Origin: Sphingomonas paucimobilis NBRC 13935
GTDB lineage: Bacteria > Pseudomonadota > Alphaproteobacteria > Sphingomonadales > Sphingomonadaceae
Length of the DNA: 64,000 nt
Assembly: GCF_000739895.2 (NCBI RefSeq)
Contig: NZ_BBJS01000014.1
Coordinates: 62,001 to 126,000 of the forward strand
Reading direction: 5' to 3'
The position numbers and the translations under genes were made by a program. Of the stretch, positions 54,652 to 63,764 are shown in pieces. How positions within the stretch are numbered: position 1 is the first letter of the stretch; each line of letters opens with the position of its first letter. The notes below the pieces were generated by a model, which worked only from the letters and a program-made list of their open reading frames with translations, did not search any database and was not told the DNA's origin.

Positions 54652-54699
54652 AAGATATATCGCAAAGCATCTTGACTCTCGCGCACTAAGATATATCTT
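54652..54699. promoter_or_regulatory. paired palindromes around the padR promoter
   Basis: AAGATATATC at 54652-54661 and the perfect 12-bp palindrome AAGATATATCTT at 54688-54699 share a GATATATC core, spaced 36 bp. TTGACT (54672-54677) lies between and TATCTT (54694-54699) lies inside the second, a plausible -35/-10 with a 16-base spacer. The layout fits autorepression by the adjacent PadR protein and may also touch rarA. Confidence 0.65.
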
Positions 54700-54732
54700 G
54701 ATTGTGTTAAGAATAACGCAAGGCACTTTATC

Positions 54733-55347
54733 ATGTTTCGCTTCCCTCACGGCGGCGGTCGCCGCCATCATCATCCGGGCATGGAGCACGGCTTCAACCC
54801 AGCCCTGGACATTGAGCGATTTTTTCACTGGGCCGAACGGCTGCACGATGGTGAGCATCGTCGCCGGGGCGGCGGCGGACGCAGCCGGCGCATGTTCGAC
54901 GGCGGCGAACTGCGGCTCGTCCTCCTCAAGCTGATCGCCGACGAACCGCGCCATGGCTATGATCTGATCCGCGAGATCGAGGCGATGACCGGCGGCGCCT
55001 ACGCGCCCAGCCCCGGCGTCATCTATCCAACGATCACCCTGCTCGACGAGATGGGCTTTATCGAGGAACAGCGTTCGGAAGGCGCCAAGAAGCGCTTCGC
55101 CGTGACCGAAGCCGGGCGTGCGCACCTCACCGAAAATGCCGATCAGGTCGAAGCGCTGTTCGCCCGGCTCCAGGCGCTCGGCGAACACCGGCAGCGCACC
55201 GATGCCGCCCCGATCCGACGCGCCATGAGCGGGTTGAAGATGGCCGTGGTCGAGCGCTTCGGCGGCGGCGACGCGTCGCAGGAGATGATCCATGAGGTCG
55301 CGGCGATGATCGACGAACTCGCCCAGAAGGTGGAGCGGCTGAAATGA
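54733..55347 (+). CDS. PadR-family regulator, YqjI-like (His-rich N-terminus)
   Basis: A 204-residue winged-helix repressor. The first 50 residues contain a His/Arg/Gly-rich region with GGGRRHHHPGMEHG and GEHRRRGGGGRSRR. The DNA-binding domain DGGELRLVLLKLIADEPRHGYDLIREIE, then GGAYAPSPGVIYPTITLLDEMGF, is PadR. The His-rich start and the ELRLVLL segment are close to E. coli YqjI, a metal-responsive (nickel/iron) repressor. The divergent yqjH (ferric siderophore reductase) is missing; a DUF2218 gene follows in overlap. Confidence 0.88.
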   Translation: MFRFPHGGGRRHHHPGMEHGFNPALDIERFFHWAERLHDGEHRRRGGGGRSRRMFDGGELRLVLLKLIADEPRHGYDLIREIEAMTGGAYAPSPGVIYPTITLLDEMGFIEEQRSEGAKKRFAVTEAGRAHLTENADQVEALFARLQALGEHRQRTDAAPIRRAMSGLKMAVVERFGGGDASQEMIHEVAAMIDELAQKVERLK

Positions 55348-55634
55348 GCGTCTCGGTCGCCCGGGTGCCGACCCTGTCGGCCAGCCGCTATCTCCAGCAA
55401 CTGGCGAAGCATTGGAGCCACAAGATGGAGGTGGTCTTTACCCCGGAAGAGGGGACGATCGTCTTTCCCAACGGGGCAAGGCTCGAGATGCGGGCGGACA
55501 GCCAAACGCTCGACCTCGTTCTGACCGTCCCCGAGAGCGAGGACCAGGCCCGCATGCGCGAGGTCGTCGCCAGCCATCTCGACCGCTTCGCCTTTCGCGA
55601 GGCTCCGCTGACCTTCGACTGGCGCGAAGGCTGA
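55344..55634 (+). CDS. DUF2218 domain protein
   Basis: A 96-residue protein. ARVPTLSASRYLQQLAKHWSHK and MREVVASHLDRFAFREAP are the conserved ends of DUF2218. DUF2218 is often found fused to or beside siderophore-interacting proteins, so a link to iron release or metal homeostasis is likely but unproven. ATG 55344 overlaps the padR stop (ATGA), so both respond to the same operator. Confidence 0.88.
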   Translation: MSVSVARVPTLSASRYLQQLAKHWSHKMEVVFTPEEGTIVFPNGARLEMRADSQTLDLVLTVPESEDQARMREVVASHLDRFAFREAPLTFDWREG

Positions 55635-55637
55635 TCG

Positions 55638-56783
55638 TCAGGTGCCGTTGGCGAACAAAGCGCGATAGGCGTCGATCACGGCCTCATTCACCTTGTCCCA
55701 CCGGTAATCGGCGACGCGGGCCCGCCCTGCGTCGCTGAACCGGCGGCGCAGGGCGGCATCGGTGGCGATCCGCTCCAGGGCATCGGCATAGCCGTTGATA
55801 TCGCGGGGCGACACCAGAAACCCCGTCTTGCCATCGGCGACCAGGTCCATGGCGCCGGTTGCGTTCGCCGCGACGACAGGCACGCCGGCCGCCATGGCTT
55901 CGGTCGTGACGTTGCCGAAGGTTTCGGTGACGCTGGGGTTGAAGAAGATGTCCATCGAGGCCACCGCACGCCCCAGATCGTCGCCGGTCTGATAGCCCGC
56001 GAGGATCGCGTCCGGCGTGGCGCGCGCGAACCAGTCCTGCGCCGGGCCCTTGCCGATCACCAGCACCTTGTGCGGCACGCCCCGCTGTCGCAGTTCAGCC
56101 AGCACCTCGGCAAAGACGTCGAGGCCCTTTTCCTTGACCAGCCGCCCCAGGAAACCGATCGCCACATCCTGATCGCCGATGCCCAGCGACCGCCGCCATT
56201 CCAGGCTGCGTCGAGAGGGCTGGAACCGGTCATGGTCAATACCGCGCGACCAGATGCTCATCGGCGGCGTCACGCCCCATCGGCGCAACAGATCGATCAT
56301 GCTGGGGCTGGGCGCGACGATCCGGTCGAACTTGTTGTAGAAGCGGGTCAGCAGCCGGATGATTGGCCGCTCCATGAAGCCTATGCCATAATAGGCCGGA
56401 TAGGTCTCGAACCGCGTATGGACCGAAGCGAGCGAAGCGACACCCGTTTCGTGCGCCCAGCGAACGGCAGCATGCCCCAGAAATTCAGGCGCCGAGACAT
56501 GGACGACATTGGGGGCAAAGGCCTCCAAATCGGCGCGCACCGACGCCGGCAACCCGCGCGCCAGCTTATAGTCCGCCCGGAAGGGCATCGGAAAGGAAGG
56601 AACATCGACCAGATCGCCGACCGGCGGAAAGGCCGGAGTCTTGGAGGTCGGCGAATAGACGCGCACCGCTACCCCGCGATCCAGCAAATGGCCGACCAGC
56701 AGGTTCAGGCTCTGGTTCGCGCCATCGCGCGTGTAATTATAATTGCCGCTGAACAGAGCGACGCGAAACTGATCTGGGGTCAT
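55638..56783 (-). CDS. glycosyltransferase family 4 protein
   Basis: A GT-B retaining glycosyltransferase of 381 residues. The N-terminal domain begins FRVALFSGNYNYTRDGANQSLN and contains HVSAPEFLGHAAV and HTRFETYPAYYG. The nucleotide-binding half has FLGRLVKEKGLDVFAEVL, and NPSVTETFGNVTTEAMAAG (the ExFGxxxxEA motif), then AANATGAMDLV. It is similar in style to SqdX/DgtA-like enzymes that glycosylate diacylglycerol, but the acceptor is not readable. The start is ATG 56781-56783; a longer start lacks conservation. Confidence 0.87.
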   Translation of the reverse strand: MTPDQFRVALFSGNYNYTRDGANQSLNLLVGHLLDRGVAVRVYSPTSKTPAFPPVGDLVDVPSFPMPFRADYKLARGLPASVRADLEAFAPNVVHVSAPEFLGHAAVRWAHETGVASLASVHTRFETYPAYYGIGFMERPIIRLLTRFYNKFDRIVAPSPSMIDLLRRWGVTPPMSIWSRGIDHDRFQPSRRSLEWRRSLGIGDQDVAIGFLGRLVKEKGLDVFAEVLAELRQRGVPHKVLVIGKGPAQDWFARATPDAILAGYQTGDDLGRAVASMDIFFNPSVTETFGNVTTEAMAAGVPVVAANATGAMDLVADGKTGFLVSPRDINGYADALERIATDAALRRRFSDAGRARVADYRWDKVNEAVIDAYRALFANGT

Positions 56784-56879
56784 GGAGCCCGCCCCATAGC
56801 GGTGTGACCGGCCGATGACCACCATCGCCGGTGCAACACGACATGTTCCATTTTCGTTCCGCGCGGGTTAGAGGGGGGC

Positions 56880-58253
56880 ATGGCCAAGATCCAGAAGCGC
56901 TATGTCTGCCAGTCCTGCGGCTCGGTATCCTCGCGGTGGCAGGGGCAATGCCCCGATTGCTCCGAATGGAATACCATGCTGGAGGAAGCGCCGGTGCAGC
57001 TGACGCCCTTTGCCGCCAAGCATAATCTGCAAGGGGGCGGCCGGGCGATCCAGCTCGTCGGGCTGGACGCCGATATCCCGCTGCCGGATCGGATGGCGAC
57101 CGGGATCGCCGAACTGGATCGGGCGCTGGGCGGCGGCTTTGTCGAAGGATCAGCCACGCTGATTGGCGGCGATCCCGGCATCGGCAAATCGACGCTGCTG
57201 CTCCAGGCGGCGGCGAAGCTGGCCATGGCAGGAAAACCGGTCGCCTATGTCTCGGGCGAAGAGGCGGCCGATCAGGTGCGCCTGCGCGCGCGGCGGCTGG
57301 GGCTGGGGCAGGCGCCGGTAAGGCTGGCGGCGGCGACCTCGGTGCGCGATATCCTGACCACATTGTCGATCGGCACGCCGCCCGCACTGCTCATCATCGA
57401 CTCGATCCAGACCATGCATTCCGACCTGATCGAGGGTGCGCCGGGTACGGTCAGCCAGGTTCGTGCCTCGGGCCAGGAGCTGATCCGCTTCGCCAAGGAA
57501 CGCGGCACGGCCGTCGTGCTGGTCGGCCATGTCACCAAGGACGGCTCGATCGCGGGCCCCCGCGTCCTCGAACATATGGTCGATACCGTTCTCGCTTTCG
57601 AAGGCGAGCGCAGCCACCAGTATCGCATCCTGCGTGCCATCAAGAACCGCTTCGGCGGCACCGACGAGATCGGCGTGTTCGCGATGCAGACCGAGGGCCT
57701 GACGGAGGTCGGCAATCCCTCGTCGCTATTCCTGACCAATCGCGAGGAAGGCGTGACAGGCGCGACCGTCTTTCCCGCGTTGGAAGGGACGCGGCCGGTG
57801 CTGGTGGAAATTCAGGCGCTGACCGTCCGGCTCGCCTCCGGTGCAACGCCGCGGCGTGCGGTCGTCGGCTGGGACAATGGCCGGCTGGCGATGATCCTCG
57901 CGGTGCTGGAGGCGCGGTGCGGGCTGAGCTTCTCCTCCGCCGAAGTCTATCTGAACATCGCGGGAGGCTACCGCGTCCAGGACCCGGCGGCCGATCTGGC
58001 GGTGGCGGCGGCGCTGATCTCGGCGCTATCGGAGCGGCCGGTACCCGCCGACGCGATCGTCTTCGGCGAAATCGCGCTGTCGGGTGAAATCCGCTCGGTC
58101 GCGCACGGACCATTGCGGCTGAAGGAAGCGGGAAAACTTGGGTTCGAGAAGGCCATGGTGCCGCGTTCCGTGGCAAACGACGAGGGCGGCCTGGCCATGA
58201 CAGGCTTTCGCACGCTGGCCGAGTTCGTTGACCATATGCTGGGGCGGGGGTAG
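56880..58253 (+). CDS. radA: DNA repair protein RadA
   Basis: A RecA-paralogue that promotes branch migration. The 457 residues include an N-terminal C4 zinc finger (CQSCGSVSSRWQGQCPDC), Walker A GGDPGIGKSTLLLQ (about 96-109), the RadA-specific KNRFGGTDEIG, Walker B ALLIIDSIQT and the Lon-like C-terminal domain (DLAVAAALISALSERP, FGEIALSGEIR). ATG 56880 follows GAGGGGG. Divergent from the glycosyltransferase gene. Confidence 0.96.
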   Translation: MAKIQKRYVCQSCGSVSSRWQGQCPDCSEWNTMLEEAPVQLTPFAAKHNLQGGGRAIQLVGLDADIPLPDRMATGIAELDRALGGGFVEGSATLIGGDPGIGKSTLLLQAAAKLAMAGKPVAYVSGEEAADQVRLRARRLGLGQAPVRLAAATSVRDILTTLSIGTPPALLIIDSIQTMHSDLIEGAPGTVSQVRASGQELIRFAKERGTAVVLVGHVTKDGSIAGPRVLEHMVDTVLAFEGERSHQYRILRAIKNRFGGTDEIGVFAMQTEGLTEVGNPSSLFLTNREEGVTGATVFPALEGTRPVLVEIQALTVRLASGATPRRAVVGWDNGRLAMILAVLEARCGLSFSSAEVYLNIAGGYRVQDPAADLAVAAALISALSERPVPADAIVFGEIALSGEIRSVAHGPLRLKEAGKLGFEKAMVPRSVANDEGGLAMTGFRTLAEFVDHMLGRG

Positions 58254-58310
58254 CGGAATAGTGCCGCGTCGCCCATTTCCGTGCGATCGGCATGGGAGTT
58301 GGGTACGAAG

Positions 58311-58865
58311 TTGACGGCGCTCGATATTCTCGTCCTGATCGCGGTGTTCGGCGCGGCCGTTCAAGGCTTTCTGCGCGGTTTCGTCACGGAAGTGCTCGCC
58401 CTTTTCGCCTGGATCGCGATCGTCGCGGCGCTCAAGCTCTTCCATATTCCGCTGGCCCAGGCGCTGACCGGCGTGGTCGGCACGGTGTCCGGTGCCGCGG
58501 TTCTGGCCTTTGCACTGATCGTTGGCGTGACCTATCTGGGCGGGCGGATCGTGGCGCGGGCCATCGGAGCACGCACCCGGACATCCGTGCTTGGTCCGAT
58601 CGACCGCGCGTTGGGCTTTGGCTTTGGCGCCTTGAAGGGCTTGATCCTGGCCAGCCTGATCTTCCTGGTCGTGGCCCTCATGGTCGACACCGTCAGCGGT
58701 GGCCCCGCCCGGCGCCCCGAATGGATGGTCAAGAGCCGCACCTACAAGCTACTGAACGCGACCAGCGCCGGTATTGCCGATTTTGTTGATCGGCGGCGGC
58801 GGGGCCTTCCGGTCTTTGGCGCGCCCACGCCGCCCGCCGACAATGCCAGCGAGACCCCATCATGA
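58311..58865 (+). CDS. CvpA family membrane protein
   Basis: About 184 residues with four helices. TALDILVLIAVFGAAVQGFLRGFVTEVLALFAWI is the CvpA N-terminus, and GPIDRALGFGFGALKGLILASL the central signature. The C-terminus is hydrophilic and Pro-rich. CvpA proteins affect envelope function and stress tolerance. I prefer TTG 58311, since family members begin at TALD; a GTG 30 bases upstream is in frame. Head of a run of seven overlapping or close genes. Confidence 0.83.
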   Translation: MTALDILVLIAVFGAAVQGFLRGFVTEVLALFAWIAIVAALKLFHIPLAQALTGVVGTVSGAAVLAFALIVGVTYLGGRIVARAIGARTRTSVLGPIDRALGFGFGALKGLILASLIFLVVALMVDTVSGGPARRPEWMVKSRTYKLLNATSAGIADFVDRRRRGLPVFGAPTPPADNASETPS

Positions 58866-59302
58866 ACGCCCCCCTCTACAATGCCGAAATCCTGCGCCTG
58901 ACGACGGCCATTTCCCATGACCAGCGTTTGACCGACCCGATGGCCAGCGTCGAGCGGCGCTCGCCCATCTGCGGCAGCCGGGTTACGGTGGACGTCAATC
59001 TCGATGAGCAGGGCCGGGTGCTCGAAGTCGGGATGCTCGTCCGCGCCTGTGCCCTGGGTCAGGCATCGGCCGCTCTGCTCGCGCACCATGTGGTCGGACG
59101 CGACGTACGCGAACTGGCGGACATGCGCGACCGGCTAACCGAGTGGCTGGCAGCCGGGGAGGGGACGGCCCCCGAATGGCCGGGCATCGATGTGTTCACG
59201 CCTGCCTTGCCCTATACGGCACGGCATCCATCCATCCGCCTCGCCTTTGAGGCCGCCGCCCAGGCGGCCGAAGAGGCCGCCGCCGTCGGAGCGCCGCGCT
59301 GA
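58862..59302 (+). CDS. NifU/IscU-like iron-sulfur scaffold homologue, degenerate
   Basis: A 146-residue homologue of NifU_N/IscU. APLYNAEILRLTTAI, SPICGSRV (first Cys) and RACALGQASAALLAHHVVG (second Cys) match. The third ligand Cys and the Asp after the first Cys (CGD in IscU) are not present: the motif is CGSR and the C-terminal region is TARHPSIRLAFEA. A normal scaffold role is therefore doubtful. The ATG overlaps the cvpA stop. Confidence 0.8.
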   Translation: MNAPLYNAEILRLTTAISHDQRLTDPMASVERRSPICGSRVTVDVNLDEQGRVLEVGMLVRACALGQASAALLAHHVVGRDVRELADMRDRLTEWLAAGEGTAPEWPGIDVFTPALPYTARHPSIRLAFEAAAQAAEEAAAVGAPR

Positions 59303-61053
59303 TGCACGGGGAAGCCTCGCTGTTGCGCGACGGCGCGATCCTGCTCGGCTTCGGCCTTATTTTCGTTCTGATCTTTCGTCGCATCGGCCTGGGTGCGACG
59401 CTGGGCTATCTGGTCGCGGGCGCCGTGGTCGGCCCGCATGTGTTGGGGCTGGTCGGCGACGCGGAGTCCAAGCTCGGCATTGCCGAGATCGGCATCACCC
59501 TCCTGCTGTTCATCGTCGGCTTGGAACTCAATCCGGCACGCCTATGGCGGATGAAGCATGAGATTTTCGGGCTCGGCCTGATCCAGGTCGTCGCCTGCGG
59601 CCTTGCGATCAGCGGGATCGTGATGCTCGCCCATTTCTCGCCCGAAGCCGCGCTGGCACTCGGCCTGCCGCTCGCGCTGTCCTCGACCGCGCAGGTCCTG
59701 CCGATGCTGCAATCCTCCGGCCGGCTGCGCACGCCCTTTGGCGAGCGGGCCTTTTCGATCCTGTTGTTTCAGGATCTGTCGATCGTCCCGCTGATTACCA
59801 TCGTGGCGGCCATGTCGCGTAACCCCGCCGATCATTCGGGCCCGCCGGGATGGGTTTTGGGGTTGGAGACCGTCGCCGCGATCGTCGGACTGATCGTCGC
59901 CGGCCGTTTCCTGCTGCGCCCGTTGTTCCGCCTCATCGGCAATATGGGCGAGCGGGAGATGTTCGTCTTTGCCGGACTGTTCACCGTCATCGCCAGTGCG
60001 GCGGTGATGGAATTGCTGGGCCTTTCGACCGCGCTCGGTGCCTTCATCGCCGGCGTGATGCTGGCCGACAGCCCCTATCGCCACGAGCTGGAGGCCGATG
60101 TCGAGCCGTTCCGCTCGATCCTGCTCGGCCTGTTCTTCCTGGCGGTCGGCATGATGCTGAACCTGCCCGCCATCGCCGAGCGGCCGCTGTTCGTCGCGAC
60201 GATGGCGTTGGCGCTGATCGCGACCAAGACGCTGGTCATCGCGCTGATCGGACTGGCCTTTCGTATGAAGTGGCGCTCGGCCTTCGCGCTGGGCGTGTTG
60301 ATGAGCCAGGGTGGCGAGTTCGGCTTTGTCCTGTTCGCCCAGGCGCAGGCCGGCTATTTGATCGCGCCGGAGGCTGCTAGCTTGTTCGGTGCGATCATCA
60401 CCCTGTCGATGGCGACCACGCCGTTCCTGATGCGCGCCACCCGCGCCATTCGCGAAGAGCCGATCATCACCCGTGGCAGCGACGAGCGGGAAGGGCCGAT
60501 GACCGATGGCGCCAACGCGCTGGTCGTCGGCTATGGCCGTTTCGGACAGACGGTCGCGCAGATGCTGATCGCCAGCGACATTCCCGTGACCCTGATCGAT
60601 CGCGACATTGAGATGATCGATATCGCCGCCGAATTCGGGGCCAAGGTCTATTATGGCGATGGCACCCGGCTCGACCTGCTTCGTCAGGCGGGTGCGGCCG
60701 AGGCGGAGTTGATCCTGTTCTGTCTGGACGATGACCAGATCACGTTGGATTTCCTGGAAAGCGTTCATACCGCCTTCCCCCAGGCCACGATTCTGGTCCG
60801 CGCCTTTGATCGTCGCGCCGTGCTCCGCCTGAAAGGTGGCCCCGCGGCCTATATCGTTCGTGAAGTACTCGAGTCGGCGATTAAGATGGCACGGCTGGCG
60901 CTGGGTAGTCTGAAGATCGACCACGCCGAAATCGATCGGATCGAAACCATGTATCGCACCCGCGACAAGGAACGGCTTGCCGCACAATTGGAAAGCGGCG
61001 ACCTTCATGCCGCCAGCGATCGGATGATCACGCAGGAAGAGCGAAAGGGCTGA
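59302..61053 (+). CDS. CPA2 family monovalent cation:proton antiporter, KefB-like
   Basis: A 583-residue protein. The first 390 residues have about 12 membrane helices, including GLGATLGYLVAGAVVGPHVLG and the essential Asp-like region FIAGVMLADSPYRHELE. The C-terminus carries a TrkA-N/RCK domain with ALVVGYGRFGQTVAQML (Rossmann) and LIDRDIEMI. This is the KefB/KefC organisation; gating by glutathione adducts versus other ligands is not visible. The start overlaps the previous stop (TGATG). Confidence 0.92.
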   Translation: MHGEASLLRDGAILLGFGLIFVLIFRRIGLGATLGYLVAGAVVGPHVLGLVGDAESKLGIAEIGITLLLFIVGLELNPARLWRMKHEIFGLGLIQVVACGLAISGIVMLAHFSPEAALALGLPLALSSTAQVLPMLQSSGRLRTPFGERAFSILLFQDLSIVPLITIVAAMSRNPADHSGPPGWVLGLETVAAIVGLIVAGRFLLRPLFRLIGNMGEREMFVFAGLFTVIASAAVMELLGLSTALGAFIAGVMLADSPYRHELEADVEPFRSILLGLFFLAVGMMLNLPAIAERPLFVATMALALIATKTLVIALIGLAFRMKWRSAFALGVLMSQGGEFGFVLFAQAQAGYLIAPEAASLFGAIITLSMATTPFLMRATRAIREEPIITRGSDEREGPMTDGANALVVGYGRFGQTVAQMLIASDIPVTLIDRDIEMIDIAAEFGAKVYYGDGTRLDLLRQAGAAEAELILFCLDDDQITLDFLESVHTAFPQATILVRAFDRRAVLRLKGGPAAYIVREVLESAIKMARLALGSLKIDHAEIDRIETMYRTRDKERLAAQLESGDLHAASDRMITQEERKG

Positions 61054-61055
61054 TC

Positions 61056-61385
61056 ATGGGAATTCTGGCGATATTGGCGGCGCTGTCCGGGGCGATCGCC
61101 ATCGCTGCCGGCGCCTTCGGCGCACACCGGGCGGAGGGCGTCGCGATCGAATGGTTGCGCACCGGCGGGCAATATCAATTGATCCACGCCGTCGCGGCGC
61201 TGGTCGCGCTCAAATGGGATGCGCGCGGACCGGCCTGGGCCTTCGTCATCGGCAGCGCGATCTTTGCGGGCACGCTCTATGCGATGGCATTCGGGGCACC
61301 GCGCTGGTTCGGGGCGATCACGCCGATCGGGGGGACGATATTGATCCTGGGCTGGCTATGGTTCGCCTGGGGGCTTCGCGGCTGA
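61056..61385 (+). CDS. DUF423 membrane protein
   Basis: A 109-residue protein with four hydrophobic segments. AAGAFGAHRAEGVAIEWLRTGGQYQLIHAVAALVAL and a C-terminal FGAITPIGGTILILGWLWF are the DUF423 signature. Unknown function. AAAGGG precedes ATG 61056, two bases after the antiporter stop. Confidence 0.9.
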   Translation: MGILAILAALSGAIAIAAGAFGAHRAEGVAIEWLRTGGQYQLIHAVAALVALKWDARGPAWAFVIGSAIFAGTLYAMAFGAPRWFGAITPIGGTILILGWLWFAWGLRG

Positions 61386-61431
61386 GCCGGCCGGGCTTCA
61401 CCTGCGCGAAACGATGCTTTAGGGACCGGCC

Positions 61432-62988
61432 ATGGCCGATCCATTCTACATCACCACCGCTATCCACTATCCCAATGGCCGCCCGCATATCGGCCATGCC
61501 TATGAAATGGTGGCGGCCGACGTCATCGCCCGGTTCCAGCGCCAGGCGGGTCGCGACGTCCTGTTCCAGACCGGGACCGACGAGCATGGCCTGAAAATGG
61601 CGCAGGCGGCGCGGGCACGCGGCATCTCGACGCGCGAGTTCGCTGATGAAATGTCCAGCTATTTCCATGTAATGGCCGACCGTCTTGATATCTCTTACGA
61701 CCGGTTCATCCGCACAGTCGATGCCGATCACTATGCCGCCAGCCAGGCGATCTGGAAGGCCATGCAGGCCAAGGGCGATCTGTATCTCGACCGATACGAA
61801 GGCTGGTATTCGGTGCGCGACGAGGCTTTTTACGACGAGGCCGAACTGACACTCGGGGAGGATGGTACCAAGCTGTCGCCACAGGGCACGCCGGTCGAAT
61901 GGACCGCGGAGGAAACCTGGTTCTTCCGGCTGTCCAAATATCAGCAGCCGCTGCTCGATCTCTATCGCGACAATCCCGATTTCATCCGCCCCGAAAGCCG
62001 CCGCAACGAAGTGATGCGCTTCGTCGAGGGCGGGCTGTCCGACCTGTCGGTGTCGCGCACGAGCTTCGACTGGGGTGTGCCAGTGCCCGACAGTCCCGGC
62101 CATGTCATGTATGTCTGGGTCGATGCACTGACCAATTATCTGACCGGGACCGGCTATCCGAACAAGGACAGCGAACTGGCCCGTTTCTGGCCGGCCAATC
62201 TGCATCTCATCGGCAAGGACATCGTCCGCTTCCATACCGTCTATTGGCCCGCCTTCCTGATGTCGGCCGATCTGCCCCTGCCGCAATCGGTGTTCGGGCA
62301 TGGCTTCCTGCTCCACCGGGGTGAGAAGATGTCCAAGTCGGTCGGCAATGTCGTCGATCCGATGGGGCTGGCCGATGCGTTCGGCGTCGATGCGCTACGC
62401 TATTTCTTCCTGCGCGAGGTCAGCTTCGGCCAGGACGGTTCCTATTCGGCCGAAGCGATCGTGACGCGGGTCAATGCCGAGCTGGCCAACAGCTTCGGCA
62501 ATCTGGCGCAGCGGACCTTGTCCTTCATTGCCAAGAATCTGGGTGGCGCTCTTCCCGAGGCGGGGCGGAGCGATCCGACCGACGCCATGCTGATCGAGGA
62601 GGTCGTGGTCGCCTGTGCGGGCCTGAAGACGGCGTTCGACGATCTGATGCTCAGCCAGGGAATTGAGGCGTGGATGCGCGGCGTCTACGCCTGCAACCAG
62701 TATATCGATGTTCAGGCGCCGTGGTCGCTGCGCAAGACCGATCCCGAGCGGATGCATGCCGTGCTGGGCACGCTCGTCCGTGCGATCCGGATGCTGGCCA
62801 TCGCCATCCTGCCGGTCACGCCGCGCGGAGCCGGGCAGGTGCTCGATACGCTGGGCGCCGAAGAGCGCGACCACGCCGCGATCGACGATGATGGCTGGTA
62901 TGCGCGCCGGGCTGCGACGGGCGTTCCGCTCTCACCACCGACCCCGGCCTTTCCCCGCCTAGAAATCCCTGCGGAGGCGGATGCCTGA
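61432..62988 (+). CDS. metG: methionyl-tRNA synthetase
   Basis: Class I aminoacyl-tRNA synthetase of 518 residues. ITTAIHYPNGRPHIGHAYEM carries the HIGH box, KMSKSVGNVVDP the KMSKS box. The connective-peptide zinc knuckle Cys residues seen in some types are absent, so it belongs to the short, zinc-free class. The C-terminal anticodon domain has WMRGVYACNQYIDVQAPWSL. It lacks the separate tRNA-binding dimer domain of E. coli MetG. Confidence 0.96.
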   Translation: MADPFYITTAIHYPNGRPHIGHAYEMVAADVIARFQRQAGRDVLFQTGTDEHGLKMAQAARARGISTREFADEMSSYFHVMADRLDISYDRFIRTVDADHYAASQAIWKAMQAKGDLYLDRYEGWYSVRDEAFYDEAELTLGEDGTKLSPQGTPVEWTAEETWFFRLSKYQQPLLDLYRDNPDFIRPESRRNEVMRFVEGGLSDLSVSRTSFDWGVPVPDSPGHVMYVWVDALTNYLTGTGYPNKDSELARFWPANLHLIGKDIVRFHTVYWPAFLMSADLPLPQSVFGHGFLLHRGEKMSKSVGNVVDPMGLADAFGVDALRYFFLREVSFGQDGSYSAEAIVTRVNAELANSFGNLAQRTLSFIAKNLGGALPEAGRSDPTDAMLIEEVVVACAGLKTAFDDLMLSQGIEAWMRGVYACNQYIDVQAPWSLRKTDPERMHAVLGTLVRAIRMLAIAILPVTPRGAGQVLDTLGAEERDHAAIDDDGWYARRAATGVPLSPPTPAFPRLEIPAEADA

Positions 62989-63764
62989 TGCTTGCCGACA
63001 GCCATTGCCATCTGAACTATAAGGGGCTGGCGGAAGAGCAGGGCGCCATTCTCAAGCGCGCTCGCGATCGCGGCGTGACCGCGATGCTCAACATCTCGAC
63101 GCGGGAAAGCGAATGGGATGCGGTCATCGCGACCGCAGAACGCGAACCCGATGTCTGGGCGACGGTGGGCATCCACCCGCACGAGGCCGACGCGCATCCG
63201 CATATCGATACGGCCAAGCTGATCGAGCGCGCCCGCCACCCTCGCGTGGTCGGCATCGGCGAAAGCGGACTCGATTATTATTACGACCATAGCGACCGTG
63301 AGCGCCAGCAGGCGAGCTTTCGCGCGCATATCGCAGCCTGTCGGGAAACCGGCCTGCCGCTGGTCGTGCATACCCGTGATGCGGAGGCCGATACCGCCGC
63401 GATCCTGGCGGAGGAAATGGGGAAGGGGGCCTATCCAGGCGTCATCCACTGCTTCACGGCCAGTGGAGATTTTGCCGATAAGACATTGGCCTTAGGACTT
63501 TATATATCCATCTCGGGTATCGTGACCTTCAAGAATGCCAAGGATCTGCAGGAGACGGCTGCTCGGCTGCCGCTCGATCGGCTGCTGATCGAAACCGATG
63601 CGCCATTCCTCGCGCCCGTGCCCCATCGGGGAAAGACGGGGGAGCCGGCCTTCGTTGCCGACACCGCCAAATTCCTGGCCGACCTGCGCGGCGAAAGCGT
63701 CGAGACCCTGACCCAGGCGACGGCCGAGAATTTCCACCGGCTGTTCGCAAAGACCCGCGCATGA
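62988..63764 (+). CDS. tatD: TatD family metal-dependent hydrolase (DNase)
   Basis: A 258-residue TIM-barrel hydrolase. DSHCHLNY (His metal ligands), GIGESGLDYYY, VVHTRDA (His), VIHCFTASGD (His) and LLIETDAPFLAP (Asp) supply the ligands. TatD has 3'-5' exonuclease activity in E. coli. The ATG overlaps the metG stop; the next gene overlaps its own stop by 4 bases. Confidence 0.94.
   Translation: MLADSHCHLNYKGLAEEQGAILKRARDRGVTAMLNISTRESEWDAVIATAEREPDVWATVGIHPHEADAHPHIDTAKLIERARHPRVVGIGESGLDYYYDHSDRERQQASFRAHIAACRETGLPLVVHTRDAEADTAAILAEEMGKGAYPGVIHCFTASGDFADKTLALGLYISISGIVTFKNAKDLQETAARLPLDRLLIETDAPFLAPVPHRGKTGEPAFVADTAKFLADLRGESVETLTQATAENFHRLFAKTRA

Noticed and set aside
56820-56860. Two GTTCC motifs suggesting EcfG promoters for the GT4 gene
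   Set aside because: No CGTT at 16-17 bases from either; the nearest is CGAT or CGTG with off spacing.
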